This document shows, in pieces, positions 15,538-24,009 of a DNA stretch of 60,385 nt. The stretch covers positions 1 to 60,385 of the forward strand of contig NZ_WBUE01000026.1 in the NCBI RefSeq assembly GCF_009026145.1. Direction: 5' to 3'. Every line of letters begins with the position of its first letter. Within the stretch, counting starts at the first letter, position 1. Below the pieces are notes generated by a model. It ran no database searches, was not told the origin of the DNA, and saw only the letters and a list, made by a program, of their open reading frames with translations. The position numbers and the translations under genes are program-made. This DNA is from Hyphomicrobium sp. (GTDB lineage: Bacteria > Pseudomonadota > Alphaproteobacteria > Rhizobiales > Hyphomicrobiaceae).

Positions 15538-16356
15538 TCAGCGCTTGATGCGGAACTGGATGGGCTGCGTCAGGTTGATGGTCAGGTTGGGCACGTCCGA
15601 CGGAGGCGGCGGAAACGGACTGGCGCGATTGAGGACCTCGATCGCCTCCTTGTCGAGGAGATCGTAGCCGGAGCCTTTGTCGAGCTGCGCGCTGATCACC
15701 TTGCCGGAACGGTCGAGCGTGAACGACACGTTGGCGGTGCCCTCGTGACCCTTCTTGCGTGCCTCGTGCGGATACTTCTTGTGCTTGTTGAGGTGCAGCG
15801 ACAGCGATTTGTACCAGCTCAGCACCGCCTCCGAGGGCTTGGTTGAAAGGCCCTGCTTGGGGGCTGCCGGCTTCTCGGCCGGCGGCGCTTCGACCGGCGG
15901 AGGAGCCGCCGTCTCCTGCGCAGCGGCGGAAACCTGCGGGGTCGCCTTCTGCTCCGGGCGCGGGTCCTCCTCGGCCTTCTCGTCGTCGACCTCCTCGACC
16001 GGCTTCTGCTTTTCCACGACGAGCTCCGGATCCGGGGCGAGCGGAGCCTCCTCGACCTTCGGGGTCTCGATCTCGGACTTCTCCTTCACCTCCTCGGTGG
16101 GCGCGACCGACGGCGCGGCCTCCTCGGAGCGCATGCCAATGGCGACGTTGAGCTTCTCTGCTGGCGGCGCCACCGGCACCGGCGCCAGCTCGACCATGAA
16201 TGCGCCGGCTTCCTCCTCGCTGGCCTCCTCCTCGGGCCAATGGGCGAGCGTAAGGGCGCCGGCGACGGCGTGCAGCGACACCATCAGGAAGGCGGCCAAC
16301 AGCCAGCGGCGCAAGCGCGCTGCAGAACCCTCGAGGAAGTCCAGATGCGGGATCAT
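15538..16356 (-). CDS. tonB: TonB family energy transducer
   Basis: A 272-residue protein with a cytoplasmic N-terminus, one TM anchor (WLLAAFLMVSLHAVAGALTL), a long Glu/Pro/Lys-rich periplasmic spacer (about 50-190), and a C-terminal TonB domain. The domain shows YPHEARKKGHEGTANVSFTL, SGYDLLDKEAIEVLNRA and PFPPPPSD. TonB passes proton-motive energy from ExbBD to outer-membrane receptors. The ATG at 16356 overlaps the exbD stop in an ATGA arrangement, so translation is coupled. The frame stays open far upstream into exbD, but only this start gives the membrane anchor. Confidence 0.9.
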   Translation of the reverse strand: MIPHLDFLEGSAARLRRWLLAAFLMVSLHAVAGALTLAHWPEEEASEEEAGAFMVELAPVPVAPPAEKLNVAIGMRSEEAAPSVAPTEEVKEKSEIETPKVEEAPLAPDPELVVEKQKPVEEVDDEKAEEDPRPEQKATPQVSAAAQETAAPPPVEAPPAEKPAAPKQGLSTKPSEAVLSWYKSLSLHLNKHKKYPHEARKKGHEGTANVSFTLDRSGKVISAQLDKGSGYDLLDKEAIEVLNRASPFPPPPSDVPNLTINLTQPIQFRIKR

Positions 16357-16886
16357 GGCGAGGGAGTCGGCGAGGGTTGAGCTACTTCGCTGGGCGAGGC
16401 GGATGATGACGGCGGAGCAGCGCTCGGCGGCGACGATGGCGTGGCACCCGTGGCCGCAGACGGTGCATCCGGAACCGGCGGGCCCTCGAGGCCGACCAGC
16501 GCAACCTTGAGGTATCCGGCGGCGCGCAGCGTATCCATGAGGCGCATCAGCTCGCCGTACGGCACCGCCTTGTCGGCGCGCAGGAACAGACGCTTGTTGC
16601 GGTCGCCGCTCGTCTGTGCGTCGAGCGCCGGGCCGAGCCCGCTCCACAGCACCATGTCGTTGCCGACGGCCAGCGAGAGATCCGCTTTGAGCGTGACGTA
16701 GAGCGGCTTGTCGGGCTTGGCGGCCGGCTGCGCGGCCGAGACGGGGAGCTCGACCGGCACGTCGACGGTCGATAGCGGCGCCACCACCATGAAGATGATG
16801 AGCAGCACCAGCATCACGTCGATGAACGGCGTGACGTTGATCTCGTGCGTTTCCGAGATGTCGTCGTCCTGCAGCCGTCCCGCCAT
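16353..16886 (-). CDS. exbD: ExbD biopolymer transport protein
   Basis: A 177-residue protein with the ExbD hallmark EINVTPFIDVMLVLLIIFMV, which holds the proton-carrying Asp in the single TM helix. The periplasmic domain includes DKPLYVTLKADLSLAVG and LRADKAVPYGELMRLMDTLR. The last 35 residues are an unusual Pro/Ser/Ala tail. It works with ExbB and TonB. It follows exbB by two bases and overlaps tonB by four. Confidence 0.92.
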   Translation of the reverse strand: MAGRLQDDDISETHEINVTPFIDVMLVLLIIFMVVAPLSTVDVPVELPVSAAQPAAKPDKPLYVTLKADLSLAVGNDMVLWSGLGPALDAQTSGDRNKRLFLRADKAVPYGELMRLMDTLRAAGYLKVALVGLEGPPVPDAPSAATGATPSSPPSAAPPSSSASPSEVAQPSPTPSP

Positions 16887-16888
16887 GG

Positions 16889-18010
16889 CTACTCCGCCGC
16901 TCTCAGCTCAGGGCGCACGCCGCGATCGAAATCGCGCGACACAAGACACAGAACGGCGACGGAGGCATCGCCGACGAGCGCTTTGTAGCTGCCGATGGCA
17001 CGCGCGAAATGATTGTAGATCATCACCGCTGGGATAGCGGCGACGAGGCCGAAGGCGGTGGCGAGCAGCGCCTCGGCAATGCCCGGAGCAACGATCGCAA
17101 GGTTGGTGGTCTGCGCTTCGGAGATGCCGATGAAGCTGTTCATGATGCCCCATACGGTGCCGAACAGCCCCACAAACGGCGCCGTCGAGCCGATGGTGGC
17201 CAGGACGCCGGTGCCGCGGTTGATGTCGCGGCCAGCGGCAAACTCGATCCGCTCCAGGCGCGCCGCTACGCGTTCCTTGATGGCATACTTGTCGGCGACG
17301 TCCCAGGATGCGCGCGTCTCGGCGATGGCGGCGCGCAGCATGGCCGGTACCGCGCCGCGCTTGGCATCGACGAGGCTCACCGCCTCGTTGATCGAGTTGG
17401 CGGCGCCGAGCTTCTTCAGCGCCGTGCGCATCCGGCGCCTGGCGGCGGCGAGCTCGATGCTCTTGGCCAGCCAGACGGTCCAGGTGACGATCGAGGCGAA
17501 GATGAGGCCGATCATCACCGACTTCACGACGATGTCGGCCTGCATGAACATGCTCCACGGCGACAGATCGCGCGGGAGCTTCTCGGCATTGACCAGCGAC
17601 GCCGGTGCCGGCATTGCGGTTGGCATCGTCGGCGCACTGGGAGCATCGGGCGCAATGATGTCGTGTGCCGCCTCGGTTGCGCCGGGAGCGGCGGCGGGTG
17701 CGCCGGTGGGGGCGGCTGGTGGCGACGCCGCGGGTGAGGGGGTGGTGGATGGTTGCGCCGCGGTCGTCGGTGCAGCGCTCGCCGCAGTGGGCGAAACGAC
17801 AGGTGTCGTCGCGGACGGCGAGGCGGCGGCGGTTGGAGGCGGCGTGCTTGCCGCCGGGTTCGGCGTCTCGGCCGCCTGAGGCGTCGCGCCTGGCGCTGCC
17901 GACTGCACAGCGTCCTGCGCCAACGCCGGTGCGAAGCTGACAAGCATCAGCGCGCTCGCGGCGCCGGCTAGTTTAGATGCATTCGAAAGTCGCGAGAGAG
18001 GATGATCCAT
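16889..18010 (-). CDS. exbB: ExbB (tonB-system energizer) with long Pro/Ala-rich N-terminal extension
   Basis: A 373-residue MotA/TolQ/ExbB-family proton channel protein. The first 30 residues look like a signal peptide (AGAASALMLVSFAPALA), followed by about 100 residues rich in Ala, Pro, Thr and Ser. The ExbB core starts near 150 with MFMQADIVVKSVMIGLIFAS and contains GTGVLATIGSTAPFVGLFGT and WGIMNSFIGISEAQT, then a long TM helix ALLATAFGLVAAIPAVMIYN. It is the first gene of exbB-exbD-tonB, typical of iron or B12 uptake energization. A candidate regulatory region lies just upstream. Confidence 0.9.
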   Translation of the reverse strand: MDHPLSRLSNASKLAGAASALMLVSFAPALAQDAVQSAAPGATPQAAETPNPAASTPPPTAAASPSATTPVVSPTAASAAPTTAAQPSTTPSPAASPPAAPTGAPAAAPGATEAAHDIIAPDAPSAPTMPTAMPAPASLVNAEKLPRDLSPWSMFMQADIVVKSVMIGLIFASIVTWTVWLAKSIELAAARRRMRTALKKLGAANSINEAVSLVDAKRGAVPAMLRAAIAETRASWDVADKYAIKERVAARLERIEFAAGRDINRGTGVLATIGSTAPFVGLFGTVWGIMNSFIGISEAQTTNLAIVAPGIAEALLATAFGLVAAIPAVMIYNHFARAIGSYKALVGDASVAVLCLVSRDFDRGVRPELRAAE

Positions 18011-18068
18011 GGCGCCGAGTTTCTGATCTGGATGTTGCGACCCTATAGCCCCATAGGAGATACCTTAC

Positions 18069-18109
18069 TTTGCATGTCAAGTTTGAAGTCAATAATGCGA
18101 CAATGCAAA
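18069..18109. promoter_or_regulatory. Inverted repeat upstream of exbB, candidate operator
   Basis: TTTGCATGTC (18069-18078) and GACAATGCAAA (18099-18109) form an imperfect inverted repeat with a 20-nt spacer, about 60-100 bases upstream of the exbB start. On the minus strand a TTGACA hexamer (18075-18080) lies in one arm, but the matching -10 is weak. It does not match the Irr box or the RirA box as I know them. Confidence 0.3.
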
Positions 18110-18250
18110 CTAAGGATGGCGGGGGAGCGCCATCGTCGAACGTTCTACTTTTGAACCACGGCGAGAGTAGGCGGCACCACTTCAACAGCCTTGCCTGGAC
18201 CGCACTGCGCATGGCTTTAGCGGCCACGCCGGCCGTGGTATCTGGTCCGC

Positions 18251-18649
18251 ATGAGCGAGAAGCCGATGCCGAAGGATGAAGCGGGCTGGCGCAAGCAATT
18301 GACGCCGGAGCAGTACCGCGTGCTGCGCGAAAAGGGCACCGAGCCGCCGTTCACCGGCGAATATCTGCACACCGAGGCGGACGGCACCTTTACCTGCGCC
18401 GCCTGCGGCAACCCTTTGTTCGCCTCGGATGCAAAGTTCGATTCCGGAACGGGCTGGCCGTCGTTCGACGAGGCACTGCCCGGCGCCGTCGCCCATCACG
18501 CCGACACCTCGCACGGCATGGTGCGCACCGAGATCACCTGCGCGCGCTGCGGCTCGCACCTGGGGCACGTGTTCGACGATGGCCCGACGGAGAGCGGCAA
18601 GCGCTACTGCATCAACTCGGTGTGCCTCAATCTCGAAGAGAAAGACTGA
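18251..18649 (+). CDS. msrB: Peptide-methionine (R)-S-oxide reductase MsrB
   Basis: A 132-residue MsrB. It has the two zinc CXXC pairs (FTCAACGNPLF and ITCARCGSHLGHVF), the substrate region SGTGWPSFDEAL and the catalytic RYCINSVCLNL end. It reduces the R form of methionine sulfoxide in the cytoplasm using thioredoxin. There is no signal peptide, so it is the cytosolic enzyme. It converges on the periplasmic redox operon with six bases between stop codons, a meaningful pairing because that operon encodes a Tat-exported molybdoenzyme of the sulfite oxidase/MsrP superfamily. Confidence 0.95.
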   Translation: MSEKPMPKDEAGWRKQLTPEQYRVLREKGTEPPFTGEYLHTEADGTFTCAACGNPLFASDAKFDSGTGWPSFDEALPGAVAHHADTSHGMVRTEITCARCGSHLGHVFDDGPTESGKRYCINSVCLNLEEKD

Positions 18650-18655
18650 GTGCGG

Positions 18656-19426
18656 CTAGATGCCGGCGTACCACTCGTAGCCGAGATCTTCCCAGAAGCC
18701 GCCGCGCCCGCCGCGCAGCATCGCGAAGCTCGATACCGCCTCGATGCGCTCGACGTACTTGGCGTGCTTGTAGCCGAGCTGGCGCTCGACGCGCAGGCGG
18801 AGCGGCGCGCCGTGCGGCACGGGTAGCGCCGCCCCGTTCATGTCGTAGGCGAGGATGGTCTGCGGATGGAAGGCGTCGATGAGGTCGATGCTCTCGTAAT
18901 ACTTGCCGCTGAGGCCGAGCGTGTCGGTGCAATGGAAGACGAGGTAGCGCGCTTCGGGCTTCAGCCCGACGCTTTGCAGCAGCGGCCCGAGCTGGGCGCC
19001 GGTCCACTTGCCGATGGCGCTCCAGCCCTCGACGCAGTCGTGGCGTGTGATCTGCGTGCGCGCGGGCAGCTTGCGCAACTCATCCAAGCTCAAGGATGTC
19101 GGGCGCGCGACGAGACCGTCGATCTCGAGGCGCCAATCGGCAAAGCCGTTCTGCGCCGCCTGCTGGTAGGCGGGATCGGAGACGTTGGTCGATCCGTTGG
19201 CCTTGAAATGCTTCGAAAGCTCCGCCTCGGAGTACTCACGCGCCAGCGAGCGCTCTGAGAGCACGAGCCGCTGCACGCGCTGCGTGGCGCCCTCGGCCTT
19301 GTAGAGCATCTCGCGGAACGAGGGAGATTGCGAAAGCTGGTCGCAGCCACCGAGCAGCGCCGCGCCGCCGACCGCCGCGCCACGGATGAGAAAGCCACGC
19401 CGAGTCAAACCGCGCTCATTTGCCAT
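18656..19426 (-). CDS. Tat-exported molybdopterin oxidoreductase (sulfite oxidase/MsrP superfamily), probable lipoprotein
   Basis: A 256-residue protein of the sulfite oxidase molybdopterin-binding fold. The N-terminus has a twin-arginine motif (TRRGFLIRG) and a lipobox-like LLGGC (about residue 28), suggesting a folded, lipid-anchored periplasmic enzyme. The molybdenum-ligand Cys is in ITRHDCVEGWSAIGKWTG; further motifs are VFHCTDTLG and GAPLRLRVERQLGYKHAKYV. The adjacent cytochrome b gene overlaps it by 11 bases, so it probably exchanges electrons with the quinone pool. It may be a periplasmic methionine-sulfoxide or other oxyanion reductase, or a sulfite-oxidising enzyme; the sequence does not decide. 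Confidence 0.85.
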   Translation of the reverse strand: MANERGLTRRGFLIRGAAVGGAALLGGCDQLSQSPSFREMLYKAEGATQRVQRLVLSERSLAREYSEAELSKHFKANGSTNVSDPAYQQAAQNGFADWRLEIDGLVARPTSLSLDELRKLPARTQITRHDCVEGWSAIGKWTGAQLGPLLQSVGLKPEARYLVFHCTDTLGLSGKYYESIDLIDAFHPQTILAYDMNGAALPVPHGAPLRLRVERQLGYKHAKYVERIEAVSSFAMLRGGRGGFWEDLGYEWYAGI

Positions 19427-20258
19427 GCGGCGCCTCCTCCGGCTCGATCACGTAGCGGCCGGTGATCATCGAACGGATGTTGTTCCAAGTGCCCGTCGCC
19501 ACCACCATGACGAGGTGCACGACGACGAAGGCTGTGATGCCCGCGGCACACAGGAAATGGATGGTGCGTGCCGATTGCCGGCCGCCGAACATGTCGAGCA
19601 GGAACGGGAAGGCTGCATCCATCGCCGGCGACATGGTGAGCCCGGTGAGCACGACGAGTGGCAAGAGACCGAAGATCACGGCGAGGTAGGCGAGCTTCTG
19701 CAGCACGTTGTAGCTCTTCGCTTCCTCGCCCTTGGGGAAGCGGAAACGGATGTGCTCCCATACCGATTGGCCGATGTGGCGCAATTGCGAGCGCGTCGGC
19801 GCGAGGTCGCGGCGCACGTGCCCGCTCCACGCGGCATAGATGAGGTAGGCGAGGCCGTTGAGCACGAACAGCCAGGCGAAGAAGAAGTGCCAGCGCCGTC
19901 CCGTGGCGAGGTCGCGGTAGGAGGGCAGCGTGATCCAGTAAGGAAAGCCGCGCGACTCGAGCTCGCCGTTGGCGTCGCGCGACAGGCCGAGCACGCCGGT
20001 GGTATCGAACCTCGCCGAGCCGATGGTGGTGATGCCGGCATAGCTGCCGTCGTCGCGCTCGATGGCCTTCATGCTCAGCACGGCGCGATCGGGATCGGAC
20101 TTGTCGCCGAAGTACAGCGTCGGATGGGCGTTGAAGATCTGCAGACCGCTGAGCAGCAGCACCAATAGGCAGAAGGCGTTCACCCAATGCGTGATGCGCA
20201 CCGCGAGCGTATGGCGATAGACGATTTCCGGCTGGGGTACGACGGCTGAGCTGACCAT
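19416..20258 (-). CDS. Membrane cytochrome b (b561/thiosulfate reductase-type) subunit
   Basis: A 280-residue di-heme cytochrome b. Four TM helices carry paired histidines: VRITHWVNAFCLLVLLLSG near the N-terminus, RRWHFFFAWLFVLNGLAYLI, the LPLVVLTGLTMSPAM segment, and HFLCAAGITAFVVVHLVMVV near the C-terminus. A periplasmic insert with GITTIGSARFDTTGVLG lies between helices 1 and 2. It should link the quinone pool to the Tat-exported molybdoenzyme encoded next to it. It follows ccdA by 59 bases on the same strand. Confidence 0.87.
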   Translation of the reverse strand: MVSSAVVPQPEIVYRHTLAVRITHWVNAFCLLVLLLSGLQIFNAHPTLYFGDKSDPDRAVLSMKAIERDDGSYAGITTIGSARFDTTGVLGLSRDANGELESRGFPYWITLPSYRDLATGRRWHFFFAWLFVLNGLAYLIYAAWSGHVRRDLAPTRSQLRHIGQSVWEHIRFRFPKGEEAKSYNVLQKLAYLAVIFGLLPLVVLTGLTMSPAMDAAFPFLLDMFGGRQSARTIHFLCAAGITAFVVVHLVMVVATGTWNNIRSMITGRYVIEPEEAPHGK

Positions 20259-20317
20259 GGGGCGTGACCTTTTCCTCGCAATCCTAGCGCCCCTGCCGGC
20301 ACCCGTGCGCTATCGGT

Positions 20318-21040
20318 TCAATAGCGCGTGGTTATCTCTGTGAGCCACGCTGGCGAAGCGTCGATGATCGCCGTTTCCAGCCGCTTGTCGAAGCCGCTGA
20401 CGATCGCCAATCCGACCGCGATCAACAGCGAGCCGAGCACCAGCTTGCCGCCCTTGCCGGCCCCCGAAAGGCGGCCGCGCCAGCGCAGCATCGTATCGCG
20501 CGAGAACAGCCCGAGCAGCAGCAGCGGCAGCGCCGCGCCGAGACCGAAGGCGAGCATGACGAGCGAGACCTGGCCGAGATCTTTGCCCTGGGAGGCGAGC
20601 ACCGAGGCGGCGCCCAGCGTCGGACCCACGCACGGGCTCCAGACGGCGCCGAGCAGCAGCCCGAGCGCGAACTGGCCGTGCAGGCCGCCGGTGCTGAAGC
20701 TGCCGAAGCTGCTCTCGGCCCAGCCGCCAATGGGGGCTGCGACAGTGGCAAATTGCGTCTGCAGCTGCGGCACCAGAAGGATCACTCCGATGCCGATGAG
20801 CAGCAGGGCGGCGAAGGTGCGGAAGAATCCCGCGTCGAGCCCGATTCCATAGCCGATGGTGGCGATGAACATGCCGACGGCGACGAACGAGATTGCGAGC
20901 CCCGTCGCAAGCGCCAGCGGGCCGAGCCTATGCTCCCCCACCGCCGTCGCCAGGACGATGGGAAGCAGCGGCAGAACGCACGGCGACAACGTCGAGAGAA
21001 CGCCGGCGAGGAGGGCGAAGGTAGCGCTGCCGAGAAGCAT
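20318..21040 (-). CDS. ccdA: CcdA/DsbD-type thiol electron transporter
   Basis: A 240-residue membrane protein with six TM segments and the two redox cysteines in the expected places, LSTLSPCVLPLLP (about residue 20) and GAVWSPCVGPTLGA (about 130). CcdA carries reducing equivalents from cytoplasmic thioredoxin across the membrane. The gene directly downstream of a periplasmic thioredoxin (11-base gap) makes that protein its obvious partner. Together they could keep cysteines or methionine-repair enzymes in the periplasm reduced, or serve cytochrome c maturation. Confidence 0.9.
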   Translation of the reverse strand: MLLGSATFALLAGVLSTLSPCVLPLLPIVLATAVGEHRLGPLALATGLAISFVAVGMFIATIGYGIGLDAGFFRTFAALLLIGIGVILLVPQLQTQFATVAAPIGGWAESSFGSFSTGGLHGQFALGLLLGAVWSPCVGPTLGAASVLASQGKDLGQVSLVMLAFGLGAALPLLLLGLFSRDTMLRWRGRLSGAGKGGKLVLGSLLIAVGLAIVSGFDKRLETAIIDASPAWLTEITTRY

Positions 21041-21050
21041 GAGCGTGCGC

Positions 21051-21452
21051 CTAATTGAGTGCGGTGTTGATCAACGCCTCGATGGCGGAGGCTTGCGTAT
21101 CACCGACGGAGCGGCCGGTTTCCTTGTCACCCTTGAAGGCGATCAGGGTGCTCTGCTGCCGCACGTTGAAGGTCTTCAGCGCATCGGTCTGGTTGTCGTA
21201 GTCGATCTTGAACAGCACGAGCGCGGCGTACTTTGCGTCATCCTTCAAAGCGCCGAGGACTTTCTGCTGCGCTTTGCAAGTCGGGCACCAGGGGGCAAAG
21301 GCATCGAGCAGGATGGATTTGCCCTCGCTCTGCGCCTGTTTGAACGCCGTCATGTCGAAGGGCTTTTCCTCGAATGCCCAACCCGTCCCGGCGGTGAACA
21401 TCAGTGCCGTAACGACGATGGCGGCAATTTTGGTGAGACTTGCGGCGCGCAT
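21051..21452 (-). CDS. Periplasmic thioredoxin-like protein
   Basis: A 133-residue protein with a signal peptide (IAAIVVTALMFTAGTGWA) and a thioredoxin fold. The active site is FAPWCPTCKAQQKV, and the cis-proline region is RQQSTLIAFKGDKETGRSVG. The WCPTC site resembles DsbD-gamma and reductant-type thioredoxins rather than oxidising DsbA. It is encoded between a histidine kinase and ccdA in one minus-strand operon and is the likely acceptor of electrons from CcdA. Confidence 0.88.
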   Translation of the reverse strand: MRAASLTKIAAIVVTALMFTAGTGWAFEEKPFDMTAFKQAQSEGKSILLDAFAPWCPTCKAQQKVLGALKDDAKYAALVLFKIDYDNQTDALKTFNVRQQSTLIAFKGDKETGRSVGDTQASAIEALINTALN

Positions 21453-21516
21453 AGTTTTTCCTCCGAGGCGAGAGCGCGGGATGGTACCGACTGATACGCC
21501 GACGCAGGTGCGAAAG

Positions 21517-22893
21517 TTACAGGGGGCCGGGGCCAGGTCTGTGATGGCCGGAGGCGGGCAGCTGCAACGAGATATGGCAGCCGCGCTGCGGGGTTTCGAC
21601 CGTCAGCGTTGCCCCGCAGGCTTCCGCAATGTCGCCGACGATCGCCAGACCCAGGCCCGCCGAGCCGGAGGAATCCAGCCGCCCGCCGCGCCGCAGCGCC
21701 TCCTGCGCCCGCGCCGCCGGGATGCCCGGGCCATCGTCGATCACGGACAGAACCACGGTGCCGTCCTTGGCCCGCGCGGTAACGATGACGGCGGAATTGG
21801 CATGCCGCGCTGCGTTCTCGGTGAGATTGCCGAGCGCCTCGGTGAGATCTTCGGGATCGATACGCGCCGTGAGCCCTGCCGGGACGTCGACCGTCCAAGC
21901 GAGGCGACTTCCCTCCGGCGTGCGCTCGATGACGCGCACCACGCGCTGCGCGATGGTCGCGACATCGGCGCTGGCGTTCGCGGCATCGGCAGCGCTGCGC
22001 GCGCGAGCGAGCTCGCGCTCCACGTGCCGTCGCATGGTAGCGGCGATGTCCTCGATCTCCTCGGCCAGCTCGCTGTCGCCCTTGGCACGCAAGCGCTCGG
22101 CGTCGCCACTCAAGAGCTGCAGCGGCGTCTTCAGACCGTGGGCGAGATCGGCGGCGCGCGCCCGCGCTTTCTCGATCTGCCGCTCGCGTGCATCGAGCAG
22201 GGTGTCGATCTCGCGGGCGAGGGGAAGCACCTCGTCGGGAAATCCGGTGCCAAGGCGGCGAGACTCCCCCGAGCCGATGGCGGCCAACTTGCGCCTAACC
22301 GCGGTCAGCGGCCGCAGGCCCAGGCTCACCTGCGCCCACGCCGCGGCCGTCAGCAGGACGGCAAGCACGAGCAGGAATGGCAATAGGGCGCCGGCGAAGT
22401 CGTGCACCGCATCGGTCAAGTCCGCATGATCGACGGCGACGGCGACGCGCGCCGTATGCGCGCCGAGCCGCGCTGGGAGGGTAATGTGCCGCTGCACTAG
22501 GTGCAGCGTCTGCTCGTCAGGTCCCGGGACATCGTAGGCGTGTAGCGCATCGTCCACCCGGCTCTCGGCCGGTAGCGCGACAGTGAAGTCCCACAGTGAG
22601 CGCGAGCGCAGTACTGGTCCGTTCGGCTCGACCGCTACCTGCCAGTAAAGACCCGACAAGGGGCGCTCGAAGCGCGCGTCGCTCGGCGGCTTCAGAACCG
22701 CGAGCCGTCCATCTGGGCCGGCGTCGATGCCGGCCATGAGTTGATCGAGATGGCTCGACATCTCCCCTTCGAGCCAGTGCTCGACGTGTCGCTCGAACAG
22801 TGCCGTGAGACCGATGGCCGCAAGCGCCAGGGCAGCGAGGACGAAGGCGGCGGCGCCGGCAAGCAAGCGCAAACGCAGCGAGCCGAAGCTCAT
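21517..22893 (-). CDS. Sensor histidine kinase (PhoQ/QseC-like)
   Basis: A 458-residue membrane kinase. Two TM helices (about 8-30 and 165-190) enclose a periplasmic sensor domain of about 135 residues. A HAMP region follows, then the phospho-acceptor helix with ADLAHGLKTPLQLLSGDAER, N-box NLTENAARHAN and G-boxes VIDDGPGIP and GSAGLGLAIVGDIAEACG. The ALAHDLKTPL-type H-box places it near the PhoQ/EnvZ-like group that usually pairs with OmpR regulators and PepSY proteins. It overlaps the response regulator by four bases and precedes the thioredoxin gene. Confidence 0.9.
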   Translation of the reverse strand: MSFGSLRLRLLAGAAAFVLAALALAAIGLTALFERHVEHWLEGEMSSHLDQLMAGIDAGPDGRLAVLKPPSDARFERPLSGLYWQVAVEPNGPVLRSRSLWDFTVALPAESRVDDALHAYDVPGPDEQTLHLVQRHITLPARLGAHTARVAVAVDHADLTDAVHDFAGALLPFLLVLAVLLTAAAWAQVSLGLRPLTAVRRKLAAIGSGESRRLGTGFPDEVLPLAREIDTLLDARERQIEKARARAADLAHGLKTPLQLLSGDAERLRAKGDSELAEEIEDIAATMRRHVERELARARSAADAANASADVATIAQRVVRVIERTPEGSRLAWTVDVPAGLTARIDPEDLTEALGNLTENAARHANSAVIVTARAKDGTVVLSVIDDGPGIPAARAQEALRRGGRLDSSGSAGLGLAIVGDIAEACGATLTVETPQRGCHISLQLPASGHHRPGPGPL

Positions 22894-23555
22894 GGGGCGG
22901 CATCCGGAACGAGATAGCCGAAGCCGCGACGCGTCTCGATGGCATCGGGGCCCAGCTTCTTGCGCAGGCGCATGATCAATGCCTCGAGCGCGTTGGCGTT
23001 ACGCGCGTCATCGTCACCGTAGAGATGCTCGATCAGCTCGTGCGCCGGGACCACGCGGCCCTTGTGATGCATGAGATAGGCGACGAGGCGGTATTCGAGC
23101 GGCGAAGCCTGCACCGGCTCGCCGGCCACGAAGATGCGCATCTGGCGCGTGTCGAGGGAGAGGTCGCCCGCGGTGATGAGCGCGTTGGCGTGCCCTGCCG
23201 CGCGGCGTATCAACGCGCGCACGCGCGCCAACAGCTCCTCGGAGCGGAACGGCTTGGCCAGATAATCGTCGGCGCCGGCGTCGATGCCTTCGACGCGCTC
23301 TGGCCAGGCGCCGCGTGCCGTCAGCACCAGCACCGGCATGTTGCGTCCGGCCGCGCGCCAGCGCTTCAGCACCGTGAGCCCGTCCAGCTTCGGCAGCCCG
23401 AGGTCGAGCACTACGAGATCGTAAGCGTCGGTGTCGCCGCGGAACCAGGCATCCTCGCCATCAGCGGTAACGTCGCAGGTGTAGCCGGCAGCTTCGAGAG
23501 CGGCCTTGATGGCCTCGCTGATCCGCGGCTCGTCCTCGACGATGAGGAGGCGCAT
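22890..23555 (-). CDS. OmpR/PhoB family response regulator
   Basis: A 221-residue two-domain regulator. The receiver domain has RLLIVEDEPRISEAIKAALE, the phospho-accepting Asp in YDLVVLDLGLPKLDGL and the KPFRSEELLARVRALIRR lysine segment. The winged-helix effector domain ends with NALEALIMRLRKKLG and TRRGFGYLVPDA. It is translated with the kinase (four-base overlap) and its own start overlaps the last base of the PepSY gene. Likely targets are this operon and the divergent PepSY gene. Confidence 0.92.
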   Translation of the reverse strand: MRLLIVEDEPRISEAIKAALEAAGYTCDVTADGEDAWFRGDTDAYDLVVLDLGLPKLDGLTVLKRWRAAGRNMPVLVLTARGAWPERVEGIDAGADDYLAKPFRSEELLARVRALIRRAAGHANALITAGDLSLDTRQMRIFVAGEPVQASPLEYRLVAYLMHHKGRVVPAHELIEHLYGDDDARNANALEALIMRLRKKLGPDAIETRRGFGYLVPDAAP

Positions 23556-23869
23556 TAGTCATCGTCCTCGATCTTCAAGATCTTGCCCGTCGCCGCATCG
23601 GCCTTCACTTCCTGCACGCGGCCATCGGGGCGCAACTGCTTGACCTCGTACACATAGGTGCCGTCGTCGAGCTCCAGCTCGACCTCCACCATCTCGCCCG
23701 GTACGGCAGCCTTCACGGCATCGAGAATCTCCGCCAGCGGGCGGATGCGGCCCTCGCTGAGTAATTGCCGAGCCACCTCTGGCCCGACATCGTCGGCGCG
23801 CGCGTCGCCGGCTGCCAGCGCCAGCATGGCAGCGATCAAGTGCCGGCGAAGAAACGCAGGCATGGGCAT
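23555..23869 (-). CDS. PepSY domain periplasmic protein
   Basis: A 104-residue protein with a signal peptide (AFLRRHLIAAMLALAAGDARA) and a PepSY domain: RIRPLAEILDAVKAAVPGEM, VEVELELDDGTYVYEVKQL and EVKADAATGKILKIEDDD. GGAGA lies five to six bases before the ATG at 23869; a more upstream in-frame start would cover the divergent gene. Small PepSY proteins next to PhoPQ-like systems commonly act as accessory or target proteins of metal- or envelope-responsive signalling. It is the first gene of the redox operon. Confidence 0.85.
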   Translation of the reverse strand: MPMPAFLRRHLIAAMLALAAGDARADDVGPEVARQLLSEGRIRPLAEILDAVKAAVPGEMVEVELELDDGTYVYEVKQLRPDGRVQEVKADAATGKILKIEDDD

Positions 23870-24009
23870 GTCTCCAATGTGCAGGCCAATTGCTGACAAC
23901 TCGCTGACGACCCGGGTCAGACCCGCGTCAGGCCACCCCGGGCATGGTGCGCCCGTCCCGGCGATCCCGCTGGTCGAACCCAGACGCAAACCGCAAGGAG
24001 ATGCAACCC

